This document shows, piece after piece, positions 17,338-26,762 of a stretch of DNA of 64,000 nucleotides; position 1 is the stretch's first letter, and each line of letters opens with the position of its first letter. Origin of the DNA: DATFDN01 sp963818725 (GTDB lineage: Bacteria; Pseudomonadota; Alphaproteobacteria; Acetobacterales; Acetobacteraceae); NCBI GenBank assembly GCA_963818725.1, contig CAWFTU010000018.1, forward strand, positions 310,001-374,000, in the 5' to 3' direction. A program made the position numbers and the translations under genes. The notes under the pieces were generated by a model. The model was not told the origin of the DNA. It ran no database searches and was given only the letters and a program-made list of their open reading frames with translations.

Positions 17338-17486
17338 CGCGGCCTCATTGCTCCCGGCTGGACTGGGGCGATCACGACCGCCCTATCACTCCCTCGCCGC
17401 TTCTGTCACGGAGCGCCGGCAAAGCTGGCAGGAGCGACCAGGCAATGCCGAGACATCCGATCAGATAATTCTTAGGCCGCCCCTGG

Positions 17487-17854
17487 TCATCCGGCGCGCC
17501 CTTCTATCAGCCTAAAGCCGGGCATGACGGCTTTAGGCACAGCCGGCTTGGAGGGCTTGAGGAGAAGGCCGTGCGAGGTCACTTCGATGTTTGCATGCGG
17601 ATAGGCGGTTAGCACGTCAGGCATGACCTCGCGGATGCGATGCGCGAGGGTATTCGTGGTGCGCTCCGCCGAGCCGATCTGCGCTTGCAGGGCGCCCCAA
17701 CGCAGATGGACGTCGCGTTCGAGGCGCGGAAGCCGGTAGGCGAAGAGAGAATAGAGATCCAACCCCAGGCTATTCGCCGAGAGATGGGCAATACCGCGCT
17801 TGTCGAGCGGTACAGCATGCTCCCGCAGATGGGCGTGAAACTTCTCAGATAACT
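17487..17854 (-). pseudogene. repA: plasmid replication initiator RepA, C-terminal part
   Basis: Reads SEKFHAHLREHAVPLDKRGI, AHLSANSLGLDLYSLFAYRL, then IGSAERTTNTLAHRIREVMP and DVLTAYPHANIEV, typical of the plasmid-encoded RepA family (PF04796) of acetic acid bacteria and relatives. The 5' part is separated by IS481: the frame joins directly to 19068-19699 when the IS and one copy of GATAACT are removed. The C-terminus is complete to the stop at 17487. Confidence 0.82.
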
Positions 17855-19067
17855 TGTACTAGCTGACATTTGATCGGACAGCTGGCCTGTATGGTGCCGG
17901 ATGGATCATGTCTGACCGACGTCAGGCGGCGTTGAGCATTTTTTCCCTGGCGAGCGGGAGGGTGTCAAGGAAGGTCTGCATCGGGGTCTTGCCGTAGCAC
18001 CAGCGGCCCTGATGAGGGCGTTGCTCATTATAGCTGCTGACCCAGACATCGAGATCGGCCTGTAGCTGCTCGATGCTGCTGTAGATGCGCTTGCGGAAGG
18101 CGACCTGATAGAACTCGTGCAGCACCGTTTTGTGGAAGCGCTCGCAGATCCCGCTGGTTTGCGGACTCTTTGCCTTGGTCCGGCTGTGGTCGATGTCCTC
18201 GATCGCCAGGTAGAGCTCGTATTCGTGGGCCTGCGAGGTGCCGCAATACTCGGTGCCGCGATCGGTCAGCACGCGGGACAGCTTGACCCCGTGCTCGTCG
18301 AAGAACGGCACCACGCGGTCGTTCAGCAGGTCGGCGGCGGTGATCGGGGCCTTGCGGTCGTAGAGCTTGGCGAACGCCACCTTGGAGTGGGTGTCGATGC
18401 AGGTCTGCTGATAGATCCGCCCGACCCCCTTGAGCGTGCCGACATAGAAGGTGTCCTGGGCCAGGCAGTAGCCCGGACACTCGCTCTCGAACTCGCCATG
18501 CGCCTCGTTGTCCTGCCGGGCCCGCTCCAAGGCGGCGACCTGGGCTTCGGTCAGCACCAGGCCGTCCTGTGCGCTCTTGGCCTCGAGTGCCTTGAGCCGC
18601 TTCTTCATGGTCTCCAGGTCGTGGCGCTGCCAGACACAGCGCACCCCGGCCGGGGAGATCGTCAGGCCGCGCTTCTTCAGCTCCTTGGCCACCCGGACTT
18701 GGCCAAAGGCCGGCTGCTCGACGGCCAGCCCGACGACCGCCTGCTCGATGGCCGGCTCCACCCGATTGCGCAGGATTGGCTTGCGCCGGGTCATCTCCGC
18801 CAGCGCGATCTCGCCGCCCTTTTCGTAGAGCTCCTGAAAGCGGTAGAAGCTGTCGCGCGAGTATCCCATGATCTTGCAGGCCTGCGACACATTGCCGAGC
18901 TGTTTGGCCAGCTCCAGCAGGCCTACCTTGGCCCGGATTACCTTGCGTTCGTTGGTCATGGTCGGCTCCTCGGTTCTGGGCGACCGGAGCGAGACATTCC
19001 TGTCCTCCGGTCCCGGGTTGCCCGCACCAAACAAACCAGATTGTCAGATTAAATCCTAGCTAGTACA
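17855..19067. mobile_element. IS481 family element inserted in repA
   Basis: 1213 bp. Ends TGTACTAGCT at both termini in inverted orientation. Perfect 7-bp target duplication GATAACT at 17848-17854 and 19068-19074. The insertion splits the repA reading frame. The clean duplication and intact transposase indicate a recent event. Confidence 0.9.
17922..18959 (-). CDS. IS481 family transposase
   Basis: 345 aa from ATG 18959 (MTNERKVIRAKVGLLELAKQ) behind GAGGAG. N-terminal HTH (GNVSQACKIMGYSRDSFYRF) and a second winged helix (ERARQDNEAHGEFESE region). The rve core has catalytic positions in LAQDTFYVGTLKG, RVLTDRGTEYCG and TSGICERFHKTVLHEFYQ. Full length and undamaged. Responsible for the insertion into repA. 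Confidence 0.88.
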   Translation of the reverse strand: MTNERKVIRAKVGLLELAKQLGNVSQACKIMGYSRDSFYRFQELYEKGGEIALAEMTRRKPILRNRVEPAIEQAVVGLAVEQPAFGQVRVAKELKKRGLTISPAGVRCVWQRHDLETMKKRLKALEAKSAQDGLVLTEAQVAALERARQDNEAHGEFESECPGYCLAQDTFYVGTLKGVGRIYQQTCIDTHSKVAFAKLYDRKAPITAADLLNDRVVPFFDEHGVKLSRVLTDRGTEYCGTSQAHEYELYLAIEDIDHSRTKAKSPQTSGICERFHKTVLHEFYQVAFRKRIYSSIEQLQADLDVWVSSYNEQRPHQGRWCYGKTPMQTFLDTLPLAREKMLNAA

Positions 19068-19699
19068 GATAACTCGACCGTCTCTGCCCATTCCTGGCCG
19101 CCAGCCCGCCAGAGCTCCAAGCCGTCGACGATCGAGGTGTTGGCGATAATGGCCCTTCCCTCCCTCGCAGAGTTGGCTTCGTCCCATTGCATTGTGAACC
19201 GGCACTGGGCAATCCGCAGTGCTTGCTCCCGTACGGCGCCGATAGTGCCGCGCTTGCCCCCTGTAACCGCCAACCCGAGGCTACGCATAAAGGCGCTGAA
19301 CGATGTGCCGAGGTTCACAGTGCGTGACTTCAGCCCCTCGGTCTGCAAATGGATCATAATGAGTCGTGATTTCGGGCCGTACGGCACACCGACATAGCGG
19401 GGCACGCCGTCTACATCTAGCACACCCGGCTGGACCATAAGCGAGAAGCGACCGGACTGCCGGTGCCAAATCGCGCCATTATCGGAAGGACGGCTATGGG
19501 GCAGTGCAACTTGGCATAGGCCGGAGTGCAGGAACGACAGATCCTCGGTGCTGGGCAGTCCAGACATGAGATCGTGAGTGACCTCGACACGCCGCTCCAG
19601 CCGGATCCGCTCGCGTGAAGACGCCCCCTCGCCCCGAGCCCGCCTGCGGGTCTCTTCCAAGCCGAAGATTTCCAGTTGATCGACGAGTTTCAGGACCAT
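19068..19699 (-). pseudogene. repA: plasmid replication initiator RepA, N-terminal part
   Basis: From ATG 19699 behind AGGGAG: MVLKLVDQLEIFGLEETRRR, then SGLCQVALPHSRPSDNGAIW, RYVGVPYGPKSRLIMIHLQT and FSAFMRSLGLAVTGGKRGTI, the conserved RepA body. It ends in WAETVELS at the IS481 target duplication. A MITE lies only 26 bp upstream of the start, so the native promoter is displaced as well. Together with 17487-17854 it shows that a plasmid replicon was present and inactivated here. Confidence 0.82.
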
Positions 19700-19725
19700 T
19701 CGCGACTCCCTGAGCCGGTCTAGCC

Positions 19726-19851
19726 CCAATACGGTTCACTTAAGGCAAAATCCTGTTCACTTAAGCTATCGGTCGAATACCAACCAATTGAAAATGCAGC
19801 ATTCGCCTTGGTTCTCCCTGCGGCACAAACAACTAAAGTGAACCGTATTGG
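19726..19851. repeat. 126-bp MITE, copy 1
   Basis: Inverted ends CCAATACGGTTCACTT and AAGTGAACCGTATTGG. No coding capacity. Flanked on both sides by GTCTAGCC. Copies 2 (19860-19985) and 3 (23208-23333, inverted) are nearly identical. Confidence 0.85.
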
Positions 19852-19859
19852 GTCTAGCC

Positions 19860-19985
19860 CCAATACGGTTCACTTAAGGCAAAATCCGGTTCACTTAAGC
19901 TATCGGCCGAATACCAACCAATTGAAAATGCAGCATTCGCCTTGGTTCTCCCTGCGGCACAAACAACTAAAGTGAACCGTATTGG
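19860..19985. repeat. 126-bp MITE, copy 2 (tandem)
   Basis: Differs from copy 1 at only a few positions (CCGGTTC for CCTGTTC, GGCCG for GGTCG). The 8-bp GTCTAGCC separates the two copies and recurs to the right, where it merges with the IS1380 end. Confidence 0.85.
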
Positions 19986-19991
19986 GTCTAG

Positions 19992-21644
19992 CCCGCATTT
20001 CTCATACGGGCGAGCGCTTGTCGTTTGAATGGCGCTCCGCCGGCGTGCATTCGTGAAGTGAGGCGGGGCGGGCGCTATGGGCGCGAGGCTCGGCGAGACC
20101 GCGCCGGCGCCGCCCGGCGGGCAGCGTGGGTGCGGGGTGTGATGTCGGCTGTGCGCTGGCTGGTTCGTGTCAGGCAGTGGCGTTTCTGAGCATGGCGTGG
20201 GCCAAGGCGAACTCGTGCTGATAGGGACAGGCCGAGGCCATCGCCGCCTTGATCCGCCGCACGCTGACCCGCACCAGGGCGCCGATCTTCAGCAGCTTGA
20301 GCCGGATGGTGCCGCAGGTCGCTCGGGCGAATTGCGTGTGCGCCAGACCGATGCGCCGCAAGGCGCAGAGCAGCACATAGGCCATGGACGCGAACCACAA
20401 GCGGAGCTGGTTGGCGCGCATCGTCGCCGCCGAGGTCCGGTCGGCGAACAGGTCGAGCTGGCATTCCTTGATGCGGTTCTCCATCTCGCCGCGCGCGCAG
20501 TAGACCCGCTCGTAGAGATGCCGCCCGCCGACTTCGGCCGGCTTGAGCGAGGTGACGACAAACCGGGGATTGGCCTCGCCGCCGGTCACCTCGGCCTTGC
20601 CGATGACCCGGCGTTGGCGGCTCCAACTGTCCAGCGTCGACCACGTAAAATCCCGGAAGCACCGCGCCGGCCTGCCGGTCCGCAAGCTCTCAATCGACGC
20701 GGTCAGCAGTTCGGGCTTGATCGCCTCCTCCAGCCGGTCGTTGCGGGCCAGACCGAACACATAGTCCACCCGGTTGGCCTCGCACCAGGCCATCAGCGCC
20801 TCGCGGGCAAAGCCGGAATCGCCGCGCAGCAGGATGCACACGCGTGGCCAGCGCCGGCGGATTTGCGCGACCAATCGGGCAACCTCCTCGACCGCGCCGG
20901 CCGAACCGTCGATGTTCGAGCGCCGCAGCTTGGCCGCCAGCAGATGACGGCCGCAGAAGACGTAGAGCGGCAGGTAACAGTAGCAGTCGTAATAGCCGTG
21001 GAAGAAGCGGCCTTCCTGATTCCCGTGCAGCGGATCATCGGTGGCGTCGAGATCGAGCGTGATCTGCGCCGGCGCGCGCCGATGCGCCTCCAGGAACAGA
21101 TCCACCAACAACCGCTCGATCGCCGCCGGATCGTGGCTGATTTTGTGATAACGCGTCGGCTCGGCGCGGCCCAGCTCCAGCCGGTTCAGGGTCGATTTCC
21201 CGGCCAGCGGCGCGCAATCCGGCCGCCGCGCCGCCAGCTTCCCCGCCAGCACGGCCAGGACCGGATCGTGCCGCAGCTGGTCGTGGTCGACCAGATCCTC
21301 GTAGCCCAGCGCGATCCCGAACACGCGCTGCATCAGCAACGCCTCGATCGCGTGCTCCACCAGCTCCGGCGCCCGCTGGTCGCCGAAGCAGGAAGCGAAG
21401 CGTTCGATCAAGCCGATCGCCCGGTCGGTCGCCCCGAGCAGCAGGGCGCCGGCATCTGAGGTGATCACGCCACCATCGAAGGCCGCCACCACGGCACGCT
21501 CCTCCACGGGTGCAAAATCGAACAGCGGAGGTTTACACTCTGTGGGCATCGGGGAGTTCCTCCGTTCAGCGCTAAGACTTTGTCACAGAAGAACTTTCGC
21601 CGATTCGGAACCCCGATGCACCTACTCAGTGTGAGAAATACGGG
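19992..21644. mobile_element. IS1380 family element
   Basis: Inverted ends CCCGCATTTCTCATAC (19992) and complement of GTGTGAGAAATACGGG (ending 21644) match at 13 of 16 positions. 1653 bp, the usual size for the family, with one full-length transposase. No exact target duplication was seen. Confidence 0.75.
20170..21549 (-). CDS. IS1380 family transposase
   Basis: 459 aa. Family motifs: FDGGVITSDAGALLLGATDR near the N-terminus; first Asp region TLDLDATDDPLHGNQEG; second Asp in VCILLRGDSGFAREALMAWC; catalytic Glu in ERVYCARGEMENRIKECQLD (the Y1 region); FADRTSAATMRANQLRLWFA at the C-terminal side. Full length without breaks. IS1380 was first described in acetic acid bacteria, in line with the inferred host lineage. 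Confidence 0.9.
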   Translation of the reverse strand: MPTECKPPLFDFAPVEERAVVAAFDGGVITSDAGALLLGATDRAIGLIERFASCFGDQRAPELVEHAIEALLMQRVFGIALGYEDLVDHDQLRHDPVLAVLAGKLAARRPDCAPLAGKSTLNRLELGRAEPTRYHKISHDPAAIERLLVDLFLEAHRRAPAQITLDLDATDDPLHGNQEGRFFHGYYDCYCYLPLYVFCGRHLLAAKLRRSNIDGSAGAVEEVARLVAQIRRRWPRVCILLRGDSGFAREALMAWCEANRVDYVFGLARNDRLEEAIKPELLTASIESLRTGRPARCFRDFTWSTLDSWSRQRRVIGKAEVTGGEANPRFVVTSLKPAEVGGRHLYERVYCARGEMENRIKECQLDLFADRTSAATMRANQLRLWFASMAYVLLCALRRIGLAHTQFARATCGTIRLKLLKIGALVRVSVRRIKAAMASACPYQHEFALAHAMLRNATA

Positions 21645-21965
21645 CTCTTATGTCCGTCGTGTCAAGACAATGGCGTGTTAAAAACTCCCGCATCTGCAGG
21701 CTATACCTGTGCTGTTCGGCGCTCGATGTGGACGGCAGGCAGCATGGACGACGGTTGATCTGGCTCTTATCCGCGGGTCAATGCCGCATGACCAAGGTTC
21801 GTCGTGGGGCTTCCTCTGTCTAGCGAACGTGCGTCAGCCGAGGCCTGCTCCAACCCGGATCGAGGGTTCCCCAACCTCCCCAGCCTGCCGTCCGCACTGA
21901 GCGCCGAAATCTGCGGCTTCCGTTCTCCTCTCCGGTTACCCGTTGCACCATCGTTCGCGTCTGCA
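21645..21965. other. flank between IS1380 and IS110
   Basis: No gene supported. The short ORFs here have no recognisable motifs. Part is probably the 3' non-coding end of the IS110 element. Confidence 0.4.
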
Positions 21966-23072
21966 CTAGGCGAACTTCGGTTCGACCATCCGCGCAATCG
22001 CCCAGATGAACCCGACCAGCTCGCGTGCGACCGCGACAATCGCCGTGGGCGCCGACTTGCCGCGCGCGATGAGTGCGCGATAGCGCGCCGACAAGCGGAC
22101 CTGCGCCTTCCAGGCCACGGCACGGATCGGCTCCGGCAGGCCCTTCAGCCGGTCACGGATGATTTGTGTGATCCGCGCCGGAAAGCGGTATGTCCAGGCG
22201 GCCTCGACCAAGCTGGTGCGGGCAAGCCCGTTGCCGGTCTTGGTGATCGCGCCACGCCTGACAGTGGCGCCGCTCGAATGTTCCGATGGGCTCAAACCGA
22301 GATAAGCCATCAACTGACGCGGGCTGGCGAACCGTTCGAAGCTGCCGATCTCGGCAACCAGCACGGCGGCCGTGATCAGCGAGACGCCGCGCAAGGCCTG
22401 TAGCGCCTGCACGACGGGAGCCAGCGACCACTGCGGCACCAGCTCGCCGATGGCCCGCTTCAATCGCTCGCACAGCTCCTCCGCGCGTTCGATCCGATGC
22501 AGCATCTCCTCCAAGGCAAGATGCTGAGCCGGATGCGTGAACTTCAACTCGCCCAGCCAGCGGCGATGCGCCCTTGTCCAGTGCCCGAATGGCGAGATTC
22601 GTTCGTGGCGCAGCAGGAAGCTCAGCAGATGCTGGCGCGTCTTTCGCAGGTCGCGCGTCGCCTGCGAGCGCAGCCGCACCAGATCGCGCATCGCTTCATG
22701 CGCCTGGTCCGGCACCCAGACTTCTGTCAGCTGTCCGGCCCGCAGCGTCTGCGCCAGCATCATGGCGTCGCGCCGGTCCGTCTTCACCTTGTCGCCCGCT
22801 TTGCGCGGGATCAGCGACGGTGCCACGACGTCGCAGCGATGACCGAGCCTGGCCAGATGCCGCTGCACATTGTATCCGCATGGACCGGCCTCGTAGCAGG
22901 CATGAAGGCGTCGCCCTTCCTTGGAGAGCTTCTTACAAAGCGCCCGGATCGCGTCCGGCCTGTTCTCGATGGTTCCGTAGAACCAAACCTCCGCTCCTGC
23001 CGTCGCCTCCACGATCGCCACCGAAATCGTCTTCTTGTGGACGTCCAACCCCAGAAACAGCGTATTCTCCAT
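21966..23072 (-). CDS. IS110 family transposase
   Basis: 368 aa from ATG 23072 (MENTLFLGLDVHKKTISVAI). The RuvC-like DEDD domain is complete: Asp in GLDVHKK, Glu in LHACYEAGPCGYN, Asp pair in GDKVKTDRRDAMMLA. The C-terminal Tnp domain has ALRGVSLITAAVLVAEIGSF, LMAYLGLSPSEHSSGATVRR and the serine region ITKTGNGLARTSLVEAAW. IS110 transposases use a bridge RNA from the IS ends. Undamaged. Boundaries could not be set because the family lacks long inverted repeats. Confidence 0.88.
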   Translation of the reverse strand: MENTLFLGLDVHKKTISVAIVEATAGAEVWFYGTIENRPDAIRALCKKLSKEGRRLHACYEAGPCGYNVQRHLARLGHRCDVVAPSLIPRKAGDKVKTDRRDAMMLAQTLRAGQLTEVWVPDQAHEAMRDLVRLRSQATRDLRKTRQHLLSFLLRHERISPFGHWTRAHRRWLGELKFTHPAQHLALEEMLHRIERAEELCERLKRAIGELVPQWSLAPVVQALQALRGVSLITAAVLVAEIGSFERFASPRQLMAYLGLSPSEHSSGATVRRGAITKTGNGLARTSLVEAAWTYRFPARITQIIRDRLKGLPEPIRAVAWKAQVRLSARYRALIARGKSAPTAIVAVARELVGFIWAIARMVEPKFA

Positions 23073-23207
23073 CACGGTCCGCCTCCAGTGTCTGGGGACA
23101 GGCTCGGTCCCCGAGCAACCCCCGTTGCGTTGCAAGCGCCTTACTCGACACTTCGAGGCGGGCCACCTCAAGTTTGTGGCAGCCTCGGCGGACATGATGG
23201 TCTAGCC

Positions 23208-23333
23208 CCAATACGGTTCACTTTAGTTGTTTGTGCCGCAGGGAGAACCAAGGCGAATGCTGCATTTTCAATTGGTTGGTATTCGGCCGATAGCTTAAGT
23301 GAACAGGATTTTGCCTTAAGTGAACCGTATTGG
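23208..23333. repeat. 126-bp MITE, copy 3 (inverted)
   Basis: Same element as at 19726 and 19860 but in opposite orientation, again flanked by GTCTAGCC on both sides. With copies 1 and 2 it brackets the IS1380 and IS110 elements. Confidence 0.85.
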
Positions 23334-23518
23334 GTCTAGCCCAGGCGTACAAACGTTATGCGCAGAATCGGCTACCCCCCAGGACTAGGTCCAATACGCA
23401 GAATTGGCTACATTCGCCTCCTATAGGCAAAGAGTATCAGTCTCTTATAAGAATGTGTTGCAGAGTCTGCGTATCCATCCGGGCAGGAGCACGGCGGTAT
23501 GGCAGTGCGGTATGGCAG

Positions 23519-25185
23519 TCAGGCGGCCTGTGCGATGTTGCTGGGTTGCTTGCGCCAGTTCCAGGGCAGCAGCTCGTGCAGCCTGGAGGCGGGGTGATCG
23601 GCGATCCGGGCCAGGACATCGGCGAGCCAGGCGCGCGGGTCCACCCCGTTCAGCTTGGCGGTGACGATGAGCGAATACATGGCTGCGGCTCGCTCGCCGC
23701 CGCGATCACTCCCTGCGAACAGCCATGACTTTCGTCCGAGCGCGATACCGCGCAGGGCGCGTTCTGCGGCGTTGTTCGTCAGATCGATCCGACCATCCTC
23801 GAGGAAGCGGCTGAACGTCTCCCAGCGCCGGAGCATATAGTCGAGTGCTTTCGCGACTTCGGCGTGGCGTGACATCTTGCCGCGGACGGCACGCATCCAA
23901 GTCTCGAGTGCGGTGACCAGGGGCTTCACATGCCGCTGGCGCACGGCGCGGCGCCGCGCGGCCGGCAGACTGTTGATCGCGCGCTCGACATCGAAGATGG
24001 CATCGATCCGCCGCAGCGCCTCAACGGCCAGTGGCGCCTTCGCGAGGTTGGCCAAATCGAAGAGTTTGCGACGGCCATGCCCCTCCGCTGGCATTCCACT
24101 CGCTTCGCGAGTGGAACCTTGGCCAGCTCCGCCCAACACCCTGCCTCGGTGATCGGGCCCGGCTTGCGTCCGAGATGGCAGAGGTCATTGAACCCGGCAT
24201 AGGCGTCGGCCTGTAGCACGCCGGCATACCCGGCCAAGTGTTTGTTCGGATGCTCCGCCGTGCGGTCGCGCGAGTAGTAGAACACCGCCGCCGGAGGCGC
24301 GGGTCCGGCGAACGGTCGGTCGTCGCGCACATAGGTCCATAGTCGGCCGGTGATGGTCTTGCCCTTCGCCAACACCGGCACCGTCGTGTCATCGCCGTGG
24401 ATGCGCTCGGCCGCCATCACGTGCGCGCGGATCAGCGAGATGAGCGGCGCCAAGCTGGCCGTGCAGGCGCCGACCCAGTCGGCCAAGGTGGAGACGTCGA
24501 GCTCGATCCCCTCGCGAGCATAGACCTCGCTCTGCCGGTTGAGCGGCTGGTGATTGCCGAACTTGGCGTCCAGAATCATCGCCAGCAGGTTCGGACCCGC
24601 GCGGCCCCGTGCGATCGGATGGAACGGGGCGGGTGGCTGCGTGATCGTCTCGCAGGCACGACAGGCGAACTTCTCACGCACCGTCTGGATCACCTTCCAC
24701 TGGCGCGGAATGCTCTCCAAGGTCTCGGTGACCGTTTCGCCCAGCTTGGACAGGGTCCCACCACAGCAGGGGCATTCGGTCGGACCGGGGACGACAACAC
24801 GCTCGCGTGGCAGATGCGCCGGCAGAGCGCCGCGCACCGGTTTGCGGCGGGTGAAGCTGCTGACGACGGCGACCTTGTCCGTAGTGCCACCAGTGGCGAC
24901 CGCGTCCTCGGCGGCGTTGGCCTCCAGCTCCTCAAGCTCCAGTTCCAGCTGATCGAGCAGCTTGCGGCCACGTTCGGAGGAGGCGCCATAGCGGTCGTGC
25001 CTGAGCTTGGCGATCACCAACTTCAGATGGGTCACCATCGCCTCGGCACTTGAAGCGCGGGCCTCCGCCTCCTGGCGTGCCGCCCGCTCGGCTGCGAGTT
25101 CAGCGCGCAGTGCGTCGATGCCGTCGGAGATCATGTCGGGAGCACCCATCGCAAGTGCGATGGAATCATAATCGCCCGTTGTCAT
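23519..25185 (-). pseudogene. IS66 family transposase TnpC interrupted by a hairpin element
   Basis: From ATG 25185. Coiled-coil N-terminus (AELAAERAARQEAEARASSA), basic/zinc region (PTECPCCGGTLSKLGE), IS66 core with AERIHGDDTTVPVLAKGKT and LQADAYAGFNDL. After EAGCWA the frame enters the hairpin at 24080-24129 and is lost. On its far side HGRRKLFDLANLAKAPLAVE resumes in another frame and runs to the normal end, including SNNAAERALR-type DLTNNAAERALRGIALGRKS. Apart from the 50-bp insert the gene is intact and full length. It follows tnpA and tnpB in a classical three-gene IS66. Confidence 0.85.
24080..24129 (-). repeat. 50-bp hairpin element E2 inside IS66 tnpC
   Basis: On the coding strand it follows TGTTGGGCG and ends CAGCGGAGGGG. 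Outer stem GCTGGC/GCCAGC; inner stem TTCCACTCGC, loop GAA, GCGAGTGGAA (10 perfect pairs). Removal joins TGG GCG CAT GGC CGT CGC (WAHGRR), the IS66 consensus. The insert is read as ELAKVPLAKRVECQRR. Confidence 0.8.
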
Positions 25186-25224
25186 GCACCAGGAAATTGC
25201 AGCAGATGGCTGCCAATTATCCCG

Positions 25225-25572
25225 TCAGCCAGCCATCTCCGGCCGCCAGGTCCGTTGTGGGTGTCTCCAGTCGATCCCTTCCAGCATGTAACCGAGCTGC
25301 GCGGCGGTGATGGGAACGACACCATCTGACGGTGAGGGCCAGATAAACCTGCCGCGCTCCAATCTCTTGGCGTAGAGTGACATCCCGAGCCCGTCATGCC
25401 AAAAAATCTTCAGCAGATCGCCGCGTTTTCCGCGGAAGACGTAGAGATCACCGGCATGCGGATCGCGCTGTAGCGCCTGCTGAACCTGCAATGCCAGGCC
25501 ATTCATCCCACGGCGCATGTCGGTCGCGCCGGTCGCCAGCCAGACACGAACACCCGACGGCGGGACAATCAT
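25225..25572 (-). CDS. tnpB: IS66 accessory protein TnpB
   Basis: 115 aa. MIVPPSGVRVWLATGATDMR, GMNGLALQVQQAL, GDLYVFRGKRGDLLKIFWHD and SLYAKRLERGRFIWP are the standard TnpB (Orf2) signature of IS66 elements. Its start overlaps the tnpA stop by 4 bp. Required together with TnpA and TnpC for IS66 transposition; biochemical role unresolved. Confidence 0.92.
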   Translation of the reverse strand: MIVPPSGVRVWLATGATDMRRGMNGLALQVQQALQRDPHAGDLYVFRGKRGDLLKIFWHDGLGMSLYAKRLERGRFIWPSPSDGVVPITAAQLGYMLEGIDWRHPQRTWRPEMAG

Positions 25573-25958
25573 CCGCGCAGCACCGTCATCACACGGCGCA
25601 GCGCCACCAGGCCGACATCATGTCCAATCTTGATCGACGTGCCGTCGGGCAGCGTGATCTCGATCTTGCCTCTGGATACCGCAGGATCCGGACCAGTCGC
25701 CACCGGCGCGTGCTTCCTCCCGTCGGCACGTGCCGGTTCGCTGATCATCTGCACCGGCAAGAATACCGAGGGCGGTTCTTGCCTGAGCACCCCGCGGCGC
25801 ACCTGACTCCGCCAGTTCCACAGCAGGCCACGGCTGATCTCATATCGGCGCGCAACCTCGGCGATACCTGAACCAGCCTGCTCGGTCTCCGCCACGATCC
25901 GAAGCTTCTCCTCCGAGCTCCAACGTCGTCGCCGTTCAACCCCGGTGATGATCTCCAT
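25569..25958 (-). CDS. tnpA: IS66 accessory protein TnpA
   Basis: 129 aa. HTH of the transposase_8/IS66 TnpA type: RRRRWSSEEKLRIVAETEQA, GSGIAEVARRYEISRGLLWN, WRSQVRRGVL. The C-terminus ends IEITLPDGTSIKIGHDVGLV ALRRVMTVLRG. First gene of the tnpA-tnpB-tnpC set on this strand. Confidence 0.9.
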   Translation of the reverse strand: MEIITGVERRRRWSSEEKLRIVAETEQAGSGIAEVARRYEISRGLLWNWRSQVRRGVLRQEPPSVFLPVQMISEPARADGRKHAPVATGPDPAVSRGKIEITLPDGTSIKIGHDVGLVALRRVMTVLRG

Positions 25959-26040
25959 CCCGCCGACTGCCCCTGATCTTAGCGGCGCTCATACAGGCGC
26001 CCTTTAGATCAAAGCCCCGATCCCGCCGGCAAGACGGCCA

Positions 26041-26555
26041 TCACCGGGTGGATACGATGTCAGCAATGGACGTGCTTTTGTCCGCATAGAGCTTTTTGAC
26101 GAGGGCAATGTCCTTCTGGCTCAGGGCCCGGCGCCGCCCGCCAACCTTTCCCCGAGACCTTGCAGCCACAAGTCCGGCGTTAGTGCGTTCCGGATGATAT
26201 CCCGCTCAAATTCGGCCAGGGCACCGAAGATGTGGAAGGTGAGCTTCCCCCCTGAGGTCGTGGTGTCAATCTGCTCGGTGAGGCTGCGAAAGCCGATCTT
26301 CCGGTCGTTGAGCTGCGTGACCCGGTCGATGAGGTCTCTGAGAGACCGGCCAAGGCGATCCAACCGCCAGACGACCAATGCATCCCCTTCCCGCAGGTGC
26401 GAGAGGGCCTCAGCGAGGCCGGGGCGGTCTGCAAGGCTGCCCGAGGCGGTGTCTGTGTAGACCTGCTCGCAGCCCGCCTGCTTCAGCGCGTCCAGCTGGA
26501 GGTTGAGGGTTTGATCGTTCGTGGAAACCCGGGCGTAGCCGATGAGCATAGGCAT
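26041..26555 (-). pseudogene. serine recombinase (resolvase), frameshifted
   Basis: ATG 26555: MPMLIGYARVSTNDQTLNLQ with the catalytic Ser in YARVSTNDQ, then CEQVYTDTASGSLADRPGLA, LVVWRLDRLGRSLRDLIDRV and FGALAEFERDIIR. One G is missing near 26185. In the next frame ERTNAGLVAARSRGKVGGRR, RALSQKDIALVKKLYADKST and SIADIVSTR complete the normal resolvase and its HTH. It follows the small protein at 26559 by three bases, so the two form an operon. Confidence 0.8.
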
Positions 26556-26558
26556 GCG

Positions 26559-26756
26559 TCAGAAGATCGCCAGCTGCCCCTGCTTCCTCTGTTCATTTCG
26601 TTTGAAATGTAATCCGAGGACCGCCTTATATATCACCCGGGCGTAGAAGAAGACCTGGTTGATCTCCTCCTCGGTTGGCACCCGTCCCAGCTCATCCTGC
26701 ATCGCGACGGCGATTTTGGCTTTGAGGAGCCGCTTCTTTTGTTCTGTGGATGCCAT
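26559..26756 (-). CDS. small protein co-transcribed with the resolvase, leaderless mRNA likely
   Basis: 65 aa from ATG 26756 (MASTEQKKRLLKAKIAVAMQ; DELGRVPTEEEINQVFFYAR; ends KRNEQRKQGQLAIF). Helical and charged, no recognised domain. Longer ORFs reaching 26927 run through a promoter and are not credible. The start lies only 6 nt after a -10 box, so the transcript probably begins at or next to the ATG. It precedes the resolvase by 3 bp and may regulate it or mark the same mobile unit. Confidence 0.6.
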   Translation of the reverse strand: MASTEQKKRLLKAKIAVAMQDELGRVPTEEEINQVFFYARVIYKAVLGLHFKRNEQRKQGQLAIF

Positions 26757-26762
26757 ACAAAA

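Noticed and set aside
23358..23412. Two direct repeats of a CGCAGAATYGGCTAC motif as plasmid iterons
   Set aside because: Only two copies, far from repA and separated from it by several IS elements; too weak to call.
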